From NCBI GenBank assembly GCA_938743325.2, contig OW568864.1, positions 186,001-250,000 of the forward strand: a DNA stretch of 64,000 bases, in the 5' to 3' direction. Below the pieces are notes generated by a model that saw only the letters and a list, made by a program, of their open reading frames with translations, did not search any database and had not been told where the DNA came from. A program made the position numbers and the translations under genes. Positions 46,501 through 55,900 of the stretch are shown here, one piece after another (the first letter of the stretch is position 1; every line of letters begins with the position of its first letter). The stretch comes from Pycnococcus provasolii. Taxonomy: Eukaryota; Chlorophyta; Pseudoscourfieldiophyceae; Pseudoscourfieldiales; Pycnococcaceae.

Positions 46501-47207
46501 TGCAGCGTGTCCTGTACGTGGAGGAGGTACTCGACGGTGAGCTGCGAAAGGCGAAAGAGCTTTCGAAAGTTGGTCTCGGTGAACAGCCTGACGTCGTCGG
46601 CACCAATGTCGCCGAACGTGAGCGTGTCTAGCACGCCTTCGAGCGCGTCGATGTTCATGTCGCGCACAACGTCGTCCGGGTCGACACCGTGAAGCAGTCT
46701 CCAGTCGATGCGCGTTCGCCTAGGCTCGAATCGGAATGCGCGCTGAGGAGGCTCAACGGCGAACGCCTGCGAGTGCGACTGCGAGTGAGTCGTGAGCGTC
46801 GCGTCCGTCGTGGTTTGTCTGCTCGGCGAAGCCAGTCTTTGATTCGGCATTGTTGCTGCTCTTGTTGGTTGTCGAGGAGCTTGCGCTGTTGCTCTTGCAG
46901 CATGCACAAACTCGTCGTCGTCGTCGTCGTCGTGAAGGAGTTCGTTTTGCGCTTCTGCAAGCAGGCCAAAGCCGGAACCACCACCACCACTAGCTGGTGC
47001 TGCTGCAAAAGCTTGCACTTGTGGAGGTGGCACGGCCGCGGCACCACCCCCCCCACGACCACCCCCTCCATAGTACTCCTCCGTTTCCGACGCGAGTCCG
47101 AACCCACCGGCACCACCACCACCACCGGCCGCCGCTGCCGCTGCCGCTGCTGTGGTTCCTCCCGTCGCTTCGGCGAACAGGCCAAAGCCCCCCCCCTTAC
47201 GAGCCAT
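43506..47207 (-). CDS. Large EF-hand coiled-coil protein of unknown family
   Basis: 1233 residues from the ATG at 47207; the frame begins three codons earlier at a TTG. The N-terminus has three spaced repeats of a short motif: GGGFGLFAEA, GGFGLASETEE and GSGFGLLAEAQNE, separated by Gly/Ala linkers. Residues about 225-600 form a long coiled coil rich in Ala, Glu, Arg and Lys. A pair of EF-hands follows: FNKIDKDGSGEINKREL (about 640, full calcium loop) and FQSIDRSEDNLINWSEFISF (about 694, less regular). Then come Ala/Thr-rich linkers, further short helices (ELEQRRQQRYAKISPLERDR) and a disordered acidic C-terminus. The layout suggests a calcium-responsive scaffold, perhaps ciliary or centrosomal; no name can be assigned. 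Confidence 0.78.
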   Translation of the reverse strand: MARKGGGFGLFAEATGGTTAAAAAAAAGGGGGAGGFGLASETEEYYGGGGRGGGGAAAVPPPQVQAFAAAPASGGGGSGFGLLAEAQNELLHDDDDDDEFVHAARATAQAPRQPTRAATMPNQRLASPSRQTTTDATLTTHSQSHSQAFAVEPPQRAFRFEPRRTRIDWRLLHGVDPDDVVRDMNIDALEGVLDTLTFGDIGADDVRLFTETNFRKLFRLSQLTVEYLLHVQDTLQTRNARMHKDVSAARAHTESLRAQGRACKDSAAQYRRELRAAKKQLRLYEVLVAMRGRVPNDEIELIRKGAAGKTAEAMRDAAAAEAAKEADDMREQLTSSRKIADAAEHRAQTLETELARAREEASASRSAEEAQRNEVKRLSAELAAARAAASSSQSQEEELAKATKAHAEALAAVRTSLGEQVSTLVKENADLNVQLAQAQAAAASAAKGGKGDAAAAAAAAATAADAERRASDAESRVGELESKLSDASRHRADLEQKLRKLAAELARLREIKDVPAGDDDGTPKWAALALMSTEEKETELNVLRGEIVALRSSLRRVEDEKTGFVQRLAVAEKTAADRGMIVKTRAAQLDASIEQDTSAGKKPPPPPPASASASASASATATASASQSTPTLTEDYLRELFNKIDKDGSGEINKRELIIALRKDDAVSSALKLPARIRQEDGTRDTFEQVFQSIDRSEDNLINWSEFISFFNRSGNVSVKTVSGENNKKKTTTAAAAAAAAATTTKVSGAEPSTVKAPQSAKGLPPPAEAEVPRSPSNKRLLNRTSVRTPSASPKKPEPDLSPRALMKSQEEAQLLFEKAGEIPQLSATTLSAFEERMKHRPFVDPSTGAMKDISSLKSSQEFNVVGDAPSRYNHDLSAVVDTMLDASTYFEASLSDQLTSFGIDPNAKTLSDHEYARVMKELEQRRQQRYAKISPLERDRQEYERLTALRHILTVAQERERQGAFAQVDDSEDFSTRFGKHVRGPDDIRSPGVSASVDKSMLVPKPAIAPTSVAAGTIVPPPPPLQPPSAALSAVPEKVSTNDDELYEEDFEDDSVPTVVTRVVVPSPSVRSSMATDVTGSYASETISALGSPSTSDFGRSSVESLKTIRQSTSSLPEEPAAAPIQRRGLPVSQSATLPRQHEVRSSWGEEESAADAADASNVGGRSDETDEVTAVTSFDLSADSDPSPRERDPQPSSRAAAPPPRRLVPLAKSSESADTSTSLDEVETIEL

Positions 47208-48640
47208 ACGAAACAAATACGAAAAACGCGAAACCGTTAAAAACTAAACAGCGTGCTTTCAAAAAGAGAGGTATGTACCACAGGTATGAGCTTGCCCAAG
47301 ATTAAGCAGTGCGAATAGTGATCCCCCGTTGTGACAAGAGGATGCAAGGGAAAGGCCACCTCACCAAGTCAAGTTAAGTGAAGGGCGTGAGAATGATTCG
47401 CAGAATGGAAAAGTCTCGTCGTCGATTTCAGAGACTTTTGCGATTTTGAAATTATTCCCCTTACCCGGTAGGGAAGTGGCACCACCTAAAGTTTAGCCTA
47501 AGGGTGCAATGGACAATGGGGGATCCCGTCCGACGTCCGTCTCATCGTCTCCTGGCAGCCTGACCAGTGAGGAGTGGAGCCTTGAGCCTCGTTTCCTTTC
47601 AAGGCTTTCATCACACCACCATGGTGGAGTGGTGGTTCTTCGGAGAGAGGGTTCCCTTGCAGCCTTGAGCGAGGTCCTTGCGCCTTTCCCTTTGACCCTT
47701 TCCACTCCATTAGTCCATTCCCCTGTTCCTTTGGAGGAGAACTTGCTTTGGGTGCTTTGGGAAGACGGTCCTGATGAGCCTCTCCTGATTCTCGAGCTCT
47801 TCTCCTTCGCCTTCGTCTTGCTCCACTGTCGACATCGTGGACCCGTCGGGCATACATATGTCGGATAGTAGGCTAGCTAGGGACGCAGGAAGCTCTCCCT
47901 ATTGCCTAACCTCCATACTGTAATAAATTTAAACTACTTCGTAGTACTGCACTACTGCACTGCACTGTAAACTGCACTGCTCTCGCCAGTGGCCAGTGGA
48001 CTCGTTTCACCAGCAAAACGAATACAGGAATAATTACTGTAAGACGCGTTTTCGTCGTTTTTTTTCCGCATTTTTCATGGTTTTTGGTTTTTGTTTTTTC
48101 TCTTGTGCAAGACAGAAAGTATGTGCATAGTATGTATGACAAGTATGTTACAGCAGTACAGTATGTACGAGTCAGTCAGTCCGTTGCTCAAGTGCTCGCG
48201 ATCGATCGATCTCCCATTCTCCCCACCCCAGGAGGGGGGAGGCTTCTCCTTCTCAGCACGTGAGGTTGATGCATGCACTGCTGACTGCCAAGGCTCTTTC
48301 AACGCATGAGGCTACGGCCTGGCTGCCTCATGCCTGCAGTGCCTGGTTCACTCGAACTCCTCTGGAACTTGCAACAGTGGAAACAAACAGGAGAAAAGTG
48401 AGCAAGGAAGGGGTCAACCAAGGGTTTTGGACGCACTTCAGTTTCAGGGCATCACGTCCTGTCCTCTCCACTCCGCGCCAACTCCCATTTCATCTCAACA
48501 CCTACTCTTAGCCTTAGTATACAACCGCGCCACAGGACTTTTCACAGGACGGACTGATTGTTTTGAGGAGAGACGCCTTACATAAGCTTTTAGCCAAGCA
48601 CAGGGAGAGGGAACGTTCAAGGCACGCCGCATATCATACC
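47208..48640. other. Long non-coding stretch between the coiled-coil and tubby-like genes
   Basis: 1433 bp and divergent, so both promoters should lie here. From about 47500 to 47870 both strands are open (119 codons each); the plus-strand frame starts with ATG at 47509 and has a mild Leu-rich end (VLWEDGPDEPLLILELFSF), but neither frame shows a known domain, so I do not call it a gene. Other visible features are TTTAGCCTAAGGG near 47493, TACTGCACTACTGCACTGCA near 47945, and GCGATCGATCGATC near 48198. Confidence 0.4.
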
Positions 48641-50692
48641 ATGTTCGCGTCGTCCGACCTCTTCGACGTGCAAGGTGGTGGCGCAGGGTCAGGTGGGGCA
48701 CAACCAACCGGTGGTGGTGGTGCTCCGCAAGGGGGAACCACGCAAACGCTCACGAGGCCGCTCAGCGCGAGACGAGGACGGCCGGGGTCCAGCCAGGGAA
48801 ACCAGGCGATGATGGCCGGAGGCGGTCCTGCGGGGCACCTGGGACAGCCAAACGCGGGCAGGATGGAGTACACGCCGTCCGCCAGCTCGGGAGCGCCGAT
48901 GCAACGCCCGCAGTCAGCCGCGGAGCCGGAGGCAATGCTCGTCAGGCCCGTGAGCGCACGCACGTTTGGAAGAAGCCTAGCAGGAGCAGGGCCGGCTCAA
49001 CGCGGCGGTGCCGTTGGGCGCAGCAACGACCAGTTCTCTCTCTACAACAACACCATGTACGGAACTGACGAAGGGGCGGACGACGACAACCCACTGCGCT
49101 CGGGAACGGTAGACGCGGGAGCGGGCGCGGGAGACGTGGGTATGAGCAGACTGGCGCAGCAGCGTGAGGTACGTGATTACGTTTCGTCAATCTGACGTTT
49201 TGTTTTGTGCGGTTGATGCTGCACAATATTATAGCGCCAAGAGCAACCATAGCAACGATCGTTCGAGAACAACAACTCACGACGTATACAACTCCTACAC
49301 ACACACGCACACGCTCACAACCAAAACAAAATAAACAAACGTGCGCGCGAATCTCAGATGGCGGCACAGCGACGACGAGAGCGCATGATGGCGCACGGAC
49401 CAGTAGCAAACAATACGGCTGTCTCGGTGCGTCCGCCATCTTCGGGCGGCATGCGTCCCCCATCGGCGGGAGTATCGCGGCCAGGAGTACAGCGGCCAAC
49501 CTCGGGACGAGGTGGCGCGCTTACCAGTTCGCTCGGCACGCTCAGCACCACGCTTGGAGGGGAGCCTGCTGCGGCCACGAGAGCGCCTGTCCAGTTCACC
49601 GGTGGCGCTGATACCTTGTTGAGCCAAGGAGGGATCAATCGGTCCCCGCCGCCAAAGGCACAAGAACACCCTCGCGCCGCACAGAGCGCGCAGGCGGCGG
49701 AGCTCGAGCGAAATCTCGGTAGCATGGGCTTGAGCGCCGAATTTGACCCTACGATGGAGAGTGGGCCAAACTTCGCGGCGCAACCTGGGCGCGGCGGAAT
49801 GGGAAGCGCCCAAGCTGACGCATCCTCCGTGCCAAGGGCACCTGCCGCTGCCGCTGCCGCATCCCAGAGTGGGAAGCAGCCGTACCCGCCCGCGAACGAG
49901 GACATTGGCACCATATCGGAGATTGATCTGACAGACATGCGCTCGTTCCTCATGAGGCCGGGTTTGCAGAACAAACCTGTGCAGTGCTACATCAACCGCG
50001 ACGTGTCGTCGAAGATGTACCCGAAGTACTCGCTCTTCCTGTCCGACGACGAGGGAGATCGCTTTCTTCTCAGTGCGCGGAAACGGAAGAAGTCAAAAAC
50101 GTCCAACTACCTCATCTCCCTCTCGGAGGAGGACCAGGCGCGTGATTCGGGGAACTACTTCGGCAAGTTGCGGAGCAACTTTGTCGGCACGGAATTTATC
50201 ATCTACGATCGTGGGCACAAGCCTGGCGAGAATCCTGACAACGCGTCGACTCAGCTGCGATCTGAGCTCGGGTGCGTGTTTTACCAATACAACGTGCTAG
50301 GAACGCGTGGGCCGCGTAAGATGACTGCGCTCGTGCCAAAGGTGAATTCCGAGAATCGCCGCGCAGTGTTCCGCCCCGAGACGGAGGATGAAGGCATGCT
50401 GGAGAGGTACAAGTCGAAGCAGGACATGCGTGATCTGATTCTGCTGAAGAACAAGCCCCCAAAGTGGAACGAGCAGCTAGGCGCCTACTGCCTGAATTTC
50501 AACGGACGTGTCACGCACGCCAGCGTGAAGAACTTCCAGCTCGTGGATGAAAACGACTTGGACCGAGTCATTTTGCAATTTGGAAAGGTTGGCAAGGATT
50601 CCTTCACGATGGATTTCCAGTGGCCGCTGTGCGCCCTTCAAGCCTTCGCGATTTGCCTCACTAGTTTCGACAACAAGCTTGCATGTGAATAA
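48641..50692 (+). CDS. TULP: Tubby-like protein, two exons
   Basis: Exon 1 48641-49168 and exon 2 49358-50692, joined in phase 0 to 620 residues; the 189-bp intron starts GTACGTG and ends CTCAG. The frame of exon 1 is open a little upstream but only from a TTG. The N-terminal 360 residues are disordered, Gly/Pro/Arg-rich, with words such as TRPLSARRGRPGSS and RPVSARTFG. The C-terminal tubby domain begins LTDMRSFLMRPGLQNKPVQC, includes the phosphoinositide-binding-type basic stretch LLSARKRKKSKTSNYLIS and ends with the family's terminal signature FAICLTSFDNKLACE. Tubby proteins bind PI(4,5)P2 and, in ciliated cells, carry membrane proteins into the cilium. Confidence 0.93.
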
Positions 50693-50693
50693 T

Positions 50694-50797
50694 TCTGAGA
50701 TCCCTCATTCGGTAATGAAGTTGAACTTTCGTTTGTCCAACGGTCGTCCATTCACATCATTCACTTTCACCATTCAGCCCATTCACCGGTGCCATTC
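50694..50797 (+). repeat. CATTCA-rich dispersed repeat, copy B (3' of the tubby-like gene)
   Basis: Begins directly after the stop codon. GAGATCCCTCATTCGGTAA, then CGTCCATTCACATCATTCAC, then CACCATTCAGCCCATTCACC match copy A (33215-33326). The tubby and NAGK genes are convergent, with this repeat filling most of the 183-bp gap. Confidence 0.88.
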
Positions 50798-50875
50798 GCT
50801 GCGTAGCTAGCTGGTTGTTGGGCAGTGATGATATACATTTTTTCTGTTTACATTTTCACTTATTAGTCTTACATT

Positions 50876-51823
50876 CTATAACAAACGTGCGGCGTACATG
50901 GCAGCACCGGTCGCAGCTTCGACGGATGGTTCCGCGGTGCGCGCATTCGGGCACTCGTAGGCGAGGCACTCGTCAAGATGGTGACGAACGAGCTGACTCT
51001 CGACCAGTCCACCGCACAACGCAACGTCGAAGGCACTTTCAAATCCTGCACGATTCGCCGCCGCTCGAACATACAGCGCCAGTTCAGCCGCGGTGGTGCG
51101 TACGGCACCGAGGGCGTCCTGGTCGCCTGCTTCTGCGCACTTACAGACAACTGGTGCAAGGGCAGCAACGTCCGCCCATGTGCGTGCAGGGTCGTAGATC
51201 CAAGGAATGAGCGCGTCAGCGCTGTCCATGTGAAGTGCTTCGAGCAGGCAGTCGTGCAGTCCACCTGAAGCGGCGGTACGTGCGCTCACCCGCCCATCGT
51301 GCTGCATCACGGCAAAGGTGAGTGCCCGGGTTGCAAGGGCGTGTGCCGACCCTCCATCGCCAAGCGCCGGACCCCAGCCTGCGACACGGTGCTTCGTGCC
51401 GTTTGCTGACCACGCCATGGCAACGCACCCCGTCCCTGCGATGAGGCACAATCCGCCGTTCAGCTCTCCATCTCTAAGCGCGGCGACAGGTGCGGCGGCA
51501 TCGGTTGTGACAACGACGCGTTGTTTATCGATGTGCGACAGAAGCTTGGTGACCGCGTCTTGTCGATTTGCTGCCGCTTTTGGGTCGTCCGCTCCTGCGA
51601 GACAGCAGGCGACGGCGGCGACTTGTTTGTGCTCCATTTGGGCCTCCTTAAGCGCGTTCGTGATTGCGTTGGCAATAGCCTGGTCCGCCGCGTCGTCTCC
51701 GACGCTATTAACGTTCGACGCCCCCGCCGTCGCCCTTCCTAAGACTTTTTTCTCAATGGGGCTGTAGACGATCGCAACAGTCTTCGTGCCTCCCCCGTCA
51801 ACTCCCACGACAACCCCCACCAT
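50876..51823 (-). CDS. NAGK: N-acetylglucosamine kinase, BadF/BadG/NAGK family
   Basis: 315 residues, close to the usual length. The enzyme phosphorylates GlcNAc released from glycans with ATP to GlcNAc-6-phosphate, feeding the UDP-GlcNAc salvage route. The ASKHA-fold phosphate loops are seen: GVVVGVDGGGTKTVAIVYS at the N-terminus, GASNVNSVG (sugar region), LIAGTGCVAMAW (phosphate 2) and RVAGWGPALGDGGSAHAL (catalytic/adenosine region). A late DVALCGGLVES matches the adenosine motif. No targeting signal, so cytosolic. Confidence 0.92.
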   Translation of the reverse strand: MVGVVVGVDGGGTKTVAIVYSPIEKKVLGRATAGASNVNSVGDDAADQAIANAITNALKEAQMEHKQVAAVACCLAGADDPKAAANRQDAVTKLLSHIDKQRVVVTTDAAAPVAALRDGELNGGLCLIAGTGCVAMAWSANGTKHRVAGWGPALGDGGSAHALATRALTFAVMQHDGRVSARTAASGGLHDCLLEALHMDSADALIPWIYDPARTWADVAALAPVVCKCAEAGDQDALGAVRTTAAELALYVRAAANRAGFESAFDVALCGGLVESQLVRHHLDECLAYECPNARTAEPSVEAATGAAMYAARLL

Positions 51824-52906
51824 TCTGGCTGGGTTACCGTTACGAAAAGATCAGAAAAGAACAGGCTCTCTGCAGTGACGTCGTGTTGCCGTGTATGTGA
51901 GAATCCGAGTGAGTGTACAGTACGTGTGAGTCAACGAGTGTATGTGAACCACAGAGACGAGCCAAACCACCCAACGAAGTGAAAGTGCGCAAAAAACAAA
52001 GAAAAAGAAGAAGAAGAAAAGTAGTACAAGTGAGCTCTCAGTCCATAAAAAATACGTTATCCTTCAGGCCGCATGTGTATGAATAACATGGAATCGGACA
52101 TATGCTTGTCTAATTTGTATTTTGTGAAATCGTCACCGAGCCAACCAATATAATACATTTGTATTGTAATAAAAACAACGTACGTCGTCATGATTCATGG
52201 ATGGAAAAAGCATAAAAGTGAAACTTACCTCTTGTATGACTTATGCTTATGCTTGTGGAGCCGGAGCCGCCAACACCTGGATGGAGCCGGAGCCGCCGCC
52301 GCCGCCGCCGCCGCCACAGACGCGGATGAGGCCTCGGGAGAGGGGGGAGAGGGAGAGGGACCAGGCGCCTGGGATGACGGGACCTCCACAGGGCACCGAG
52401 GCAGCCCTAACCCTAACCCTAACCCTACCTCAAAACCCTAACCCAAAACCCTAACCAGGAACCAAGGATTCGAACGTGCCTCCTCCGAAGTACCAACTTG
52501 CTCCGAAGTCGTTCCATCTTCGGAACATCAACGCCTTCCAAGCAACCTTCCAACAAACCTTCCAACAAGCCCCGATCAAGTAAGTCTTCGAAGGCCGAAG
52601 CCTTTCTTTTCTTGCCACTTGCCAGGACTCCACAAGGAATCCCCCAGGGGCACCCTACTGGAGGGGATCCATCAACAGGCTTGCTTGCACTGGTCATGTG
52701 CATGTCGACACACACCATGGTACGTCTTAGTCTATGTAAGTTCAAGTGGGATTTCCAGATATCTTAAGAGCTTGCCCTCGAGGCTCCCCTATTGAGGCCT
52801 ATTGTACCCTAGTGGTAGTGGTAGTGCCAGTTGTCTCGCTTTCGCCTTGTTGTCTCAGCTAGTTGTCCTCGCCGGCCGGGGGTAGGTCAAGATACCCCCG
52901 GGGGTC
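51824..52906. other. Non-coding stretch with degenerate CCCTAA repeats upstream of the receptor-like gene
   Basis: 1083 bp. At about 52404-52458 CCCTAACCCTAACCCTAACC passes into AAAACCCTAACC variants; this is a third telomere-like tract in the window. GGAGCCGGAGCCGCC is repeated at about 52258 and 52283. CTTCCAACAAACCTTCCAACAA near 52548 is a short direct repeat. TTAGTCTATGTAAG occurs at about 52726. No convincing gene. Confidence 0.5.
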
Positions 52907-55900
52907 ATGTCCACGTCTATGGCGCCAGAGATCTCCGTGGTGTCTGCCGCCTCAACATGCGTCTGCGGCCGAAGCGTTTTTCATGCATGTCTCCGGCGTA
53001 GTAGGCTCGTTCTATTGGCGCTTCTCCTTGGGTGTTTCACGCTTGCCCGTTTGCCGTTTGCCGCCTCTCAGGGAGTTCAAAAAGGTCTCGTCTTCTCGGA
53101 TCCGACGAAAACAGACGCGTGCACCTTGCCGTGCGCCTCGCCACAGGAGCTCAGAAACGCAGCTCAAAAAGATCTCGGACGCGAGTGCGCAGACAGAGGA
53201 ATCTTTCACCAGGCGGGCGGGTGTAAGGGCTACGTCGACGCATTCGACGTGCTCGCGCCGCTGTCGCAGACGAACCCAGTTTTGGCGCAGGGATGTCTTG
53301 GCGCGGGTGAGGTGGCGCCCAAGACGAACGCAGACGGGGAGAGGATTGTCGTGCGGCTTGAGGTGAACGACTGGCTGACGTCTTCGCTGAACGCATATGC
53401 TGCTGCCATCATCCTGCGCGAAATCTTGGGATACGACGTTCACTTTGCCAGGTTTGACGCGGGGGCGGGTCGTGACGGATCACCATACCGCGTGGCATCC
53501 GGAATCTCCGACGCAGCGCTCGAGTGGTGGCCGGGAAATGAGGGGAACGTTGAGGCTGCCAGTGGCGTGCTCTATGAAGGCGCGACGGAAATGCCACTCG
53601 GTGTCGTCGCTAGGCTAGGCTGGTACGTCATCAACGATGGACAGTCGGTGCAAGCCACAACCACAACCACCGCCGCCGCCACCACCACCACCACCACAAC
53701 CACCACCACAACTGCCACGAGCGCAAACGCCAACGCCGCCACGACTACTACTCCACCTCCCGAATCTACACCACCGCCCGAATCTACACCACCAGCCGAA
53801 CCTGAAGAATCTGCACCACCAGCCGAACCTGAAGAATCTGCACCACCAGCGGAACCTGAAGAATCTGCACCACCAGCCGAACCTGAAGAAGAACCTGAAG
53901 AAGAACCTGAAGAACGGCGGAGAAGACTGTCGAGCAGCGGCGAGGTGTACTGGGACTTCTACCGAGAATACCAGAGGCCAGAGGTGACGGCGCAACTCGG
54001 CCGCAACGTTGAGATGGGGAATGTAGCACCGCGCGTGTTCAAGGCGGCGAACGGCACGGAGGTGGCAACCGCGCTAGACTGCACAAAATCGTACTGCACG
54101 GATCTGGACGGCATCGCGGGGCAGTACACACCACCAGGCTACTGCCGAGATAAAAGCGCTGGGTATGACAAGCTGCTGGGACTGACTCCCTGCGGCGACG
54201 TGATGCTGACATCGCCAGAATGGGATCAGGGACGATCGCCAGCTTTGATCCGAAATCACAATCTTAAGCTCAGCGCCGTCTTCGTTGGTCAAGAGCTAGA
54301 CGATTTGGTGAAATTCATGTCACGCGAAAAGCAGACAGCCGTATTCGGGTGGTGGGAGCCGGACATCCTTGTGCGTGAGGTGAGTGCCAAGCGCGTCACC
54401 TTTCCCACCTACAGCATTTCGAACGAATTGAAGCATGACGCGTCCAACCCAGACGCGAGCGAACTCGCGGTCGATTGGCCGGCAACCTACCTAAAGAAGG
54501 TGGTAGCCGAGGCGCGCATGGAGAATTCTGAGCTCTTCAAGCAAGCGCAGATGACACTCAGGCAATTGGCGCTTGATAACGGCGACGTCGAAAAGATGCT
54601 TGATGCTCACATACGAGTTGCCTCGGCGAATCGGTCAATCTACCGCGTGACGGATGCCCCGATCAGTACGTCGTCGGTGACGCAGAGCTCGTCTGAGACT
54701 GCAATTGATTTCGAGCGTCGCAAGAATGCCTATGCCGCTGTGTGCGAGGCGACTCTGTCCGATGTGGAATTGAGAAACAAGCTCATAATAAAGGCGCTTG
54801 GCAACATGCGGGAGCCGTGCCCACGTGGAACATTCTTCCTTGAAACTGCAAGTGGAGAAGCTACGTGTGCCAAGTGCTTGCCTGGCTCCTACGGCGACTT
54901 GATCGATGCACGCGCGTGCACACCATGCCCCGCTGGATATCACACGGGTGCGTATGGGCAGTTGGCCTGTATTCCATGTCCAGCTGGCACATTCTCGAAA
55001 GCAGGCGCTCAGTCCTGCTCCCCATGTGCGGCGGGGTCGTTCAGCAAATCTGCGGCACCGAATTGCACAGTATGCGAACCTGGAACGTTCCAACCACACG
55101 CAGGCGCCAGTTCGTGTGAACAATGCAGCCTTCGTGGGTATTCTAGTGCAAGCGGGGCAACCACCTGCAAAACTTGCCCACAGAATACCATTCGCATGTT
55201 CACGTCGCGATCTGACAAGGTCGAGTCGTGCTTGTGTGAAAAGGGAACCTACCAGTCAGATAAGAAGCTGTCGGGAAGTTCGTGCACGAAGTGCTCAAAG
55301 GGCTCGGAATGCCTTGGTTTCAACCCGTACACGGGCAGGAATGTCTCGCCGTATCCGTCCAAAGGGTACTATGGCACATCTCGAACCAAGAGTGAGTTTC
55401 TCGCCTGTGCAAGCCGAGTGTGCGAAGGTGGGTACAGCGATATCTTCGAGCGATTGACCGAGACTGGGGGCGATGTGCTGGAGCGCCTCGACCTTATGTA
55501 TGTGTACCTAGCTTCACGCAACGCGTCGATGCTAACAGAGCCAATCGTGAACGCATCTGCCGCTTCATTTATTGAGCATTACGAGGCGAGCTCGTTGACG
55601 CGCATGGTGAGCAACACGTCTCTCGTTCGCTGGAATGTCAGCAGTGAAAGGTACGGCGTCGCGGCAAATATCGTGCGAGCGGCTGACCCGAGTGCGATTA
55701 ATGGATGCAGCGAGGGCTACGAGGGCAGACTTTGCGGTCACTGTGCACCAAACTACTTTGGCATCGGTGGTGCGTGCCAATTCAAGTGTCCAGCAGAGGA
55801 TCAAACGCTTCAGCGTAGACTAACAACAGCCCTGATGTACGTGGGAAAGTTCTGGCTTTGGATGACAACCTTTTCGTTCCTCACCGTGCTTTACGACGCG

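Noticed and set aside
52455-52480. Possible tRNA T-arm (ATTCGAAC) near 52468
   Set aside because: The flanking bases do not pair as a T-stem and no acceptor or anticodon arm is visible.
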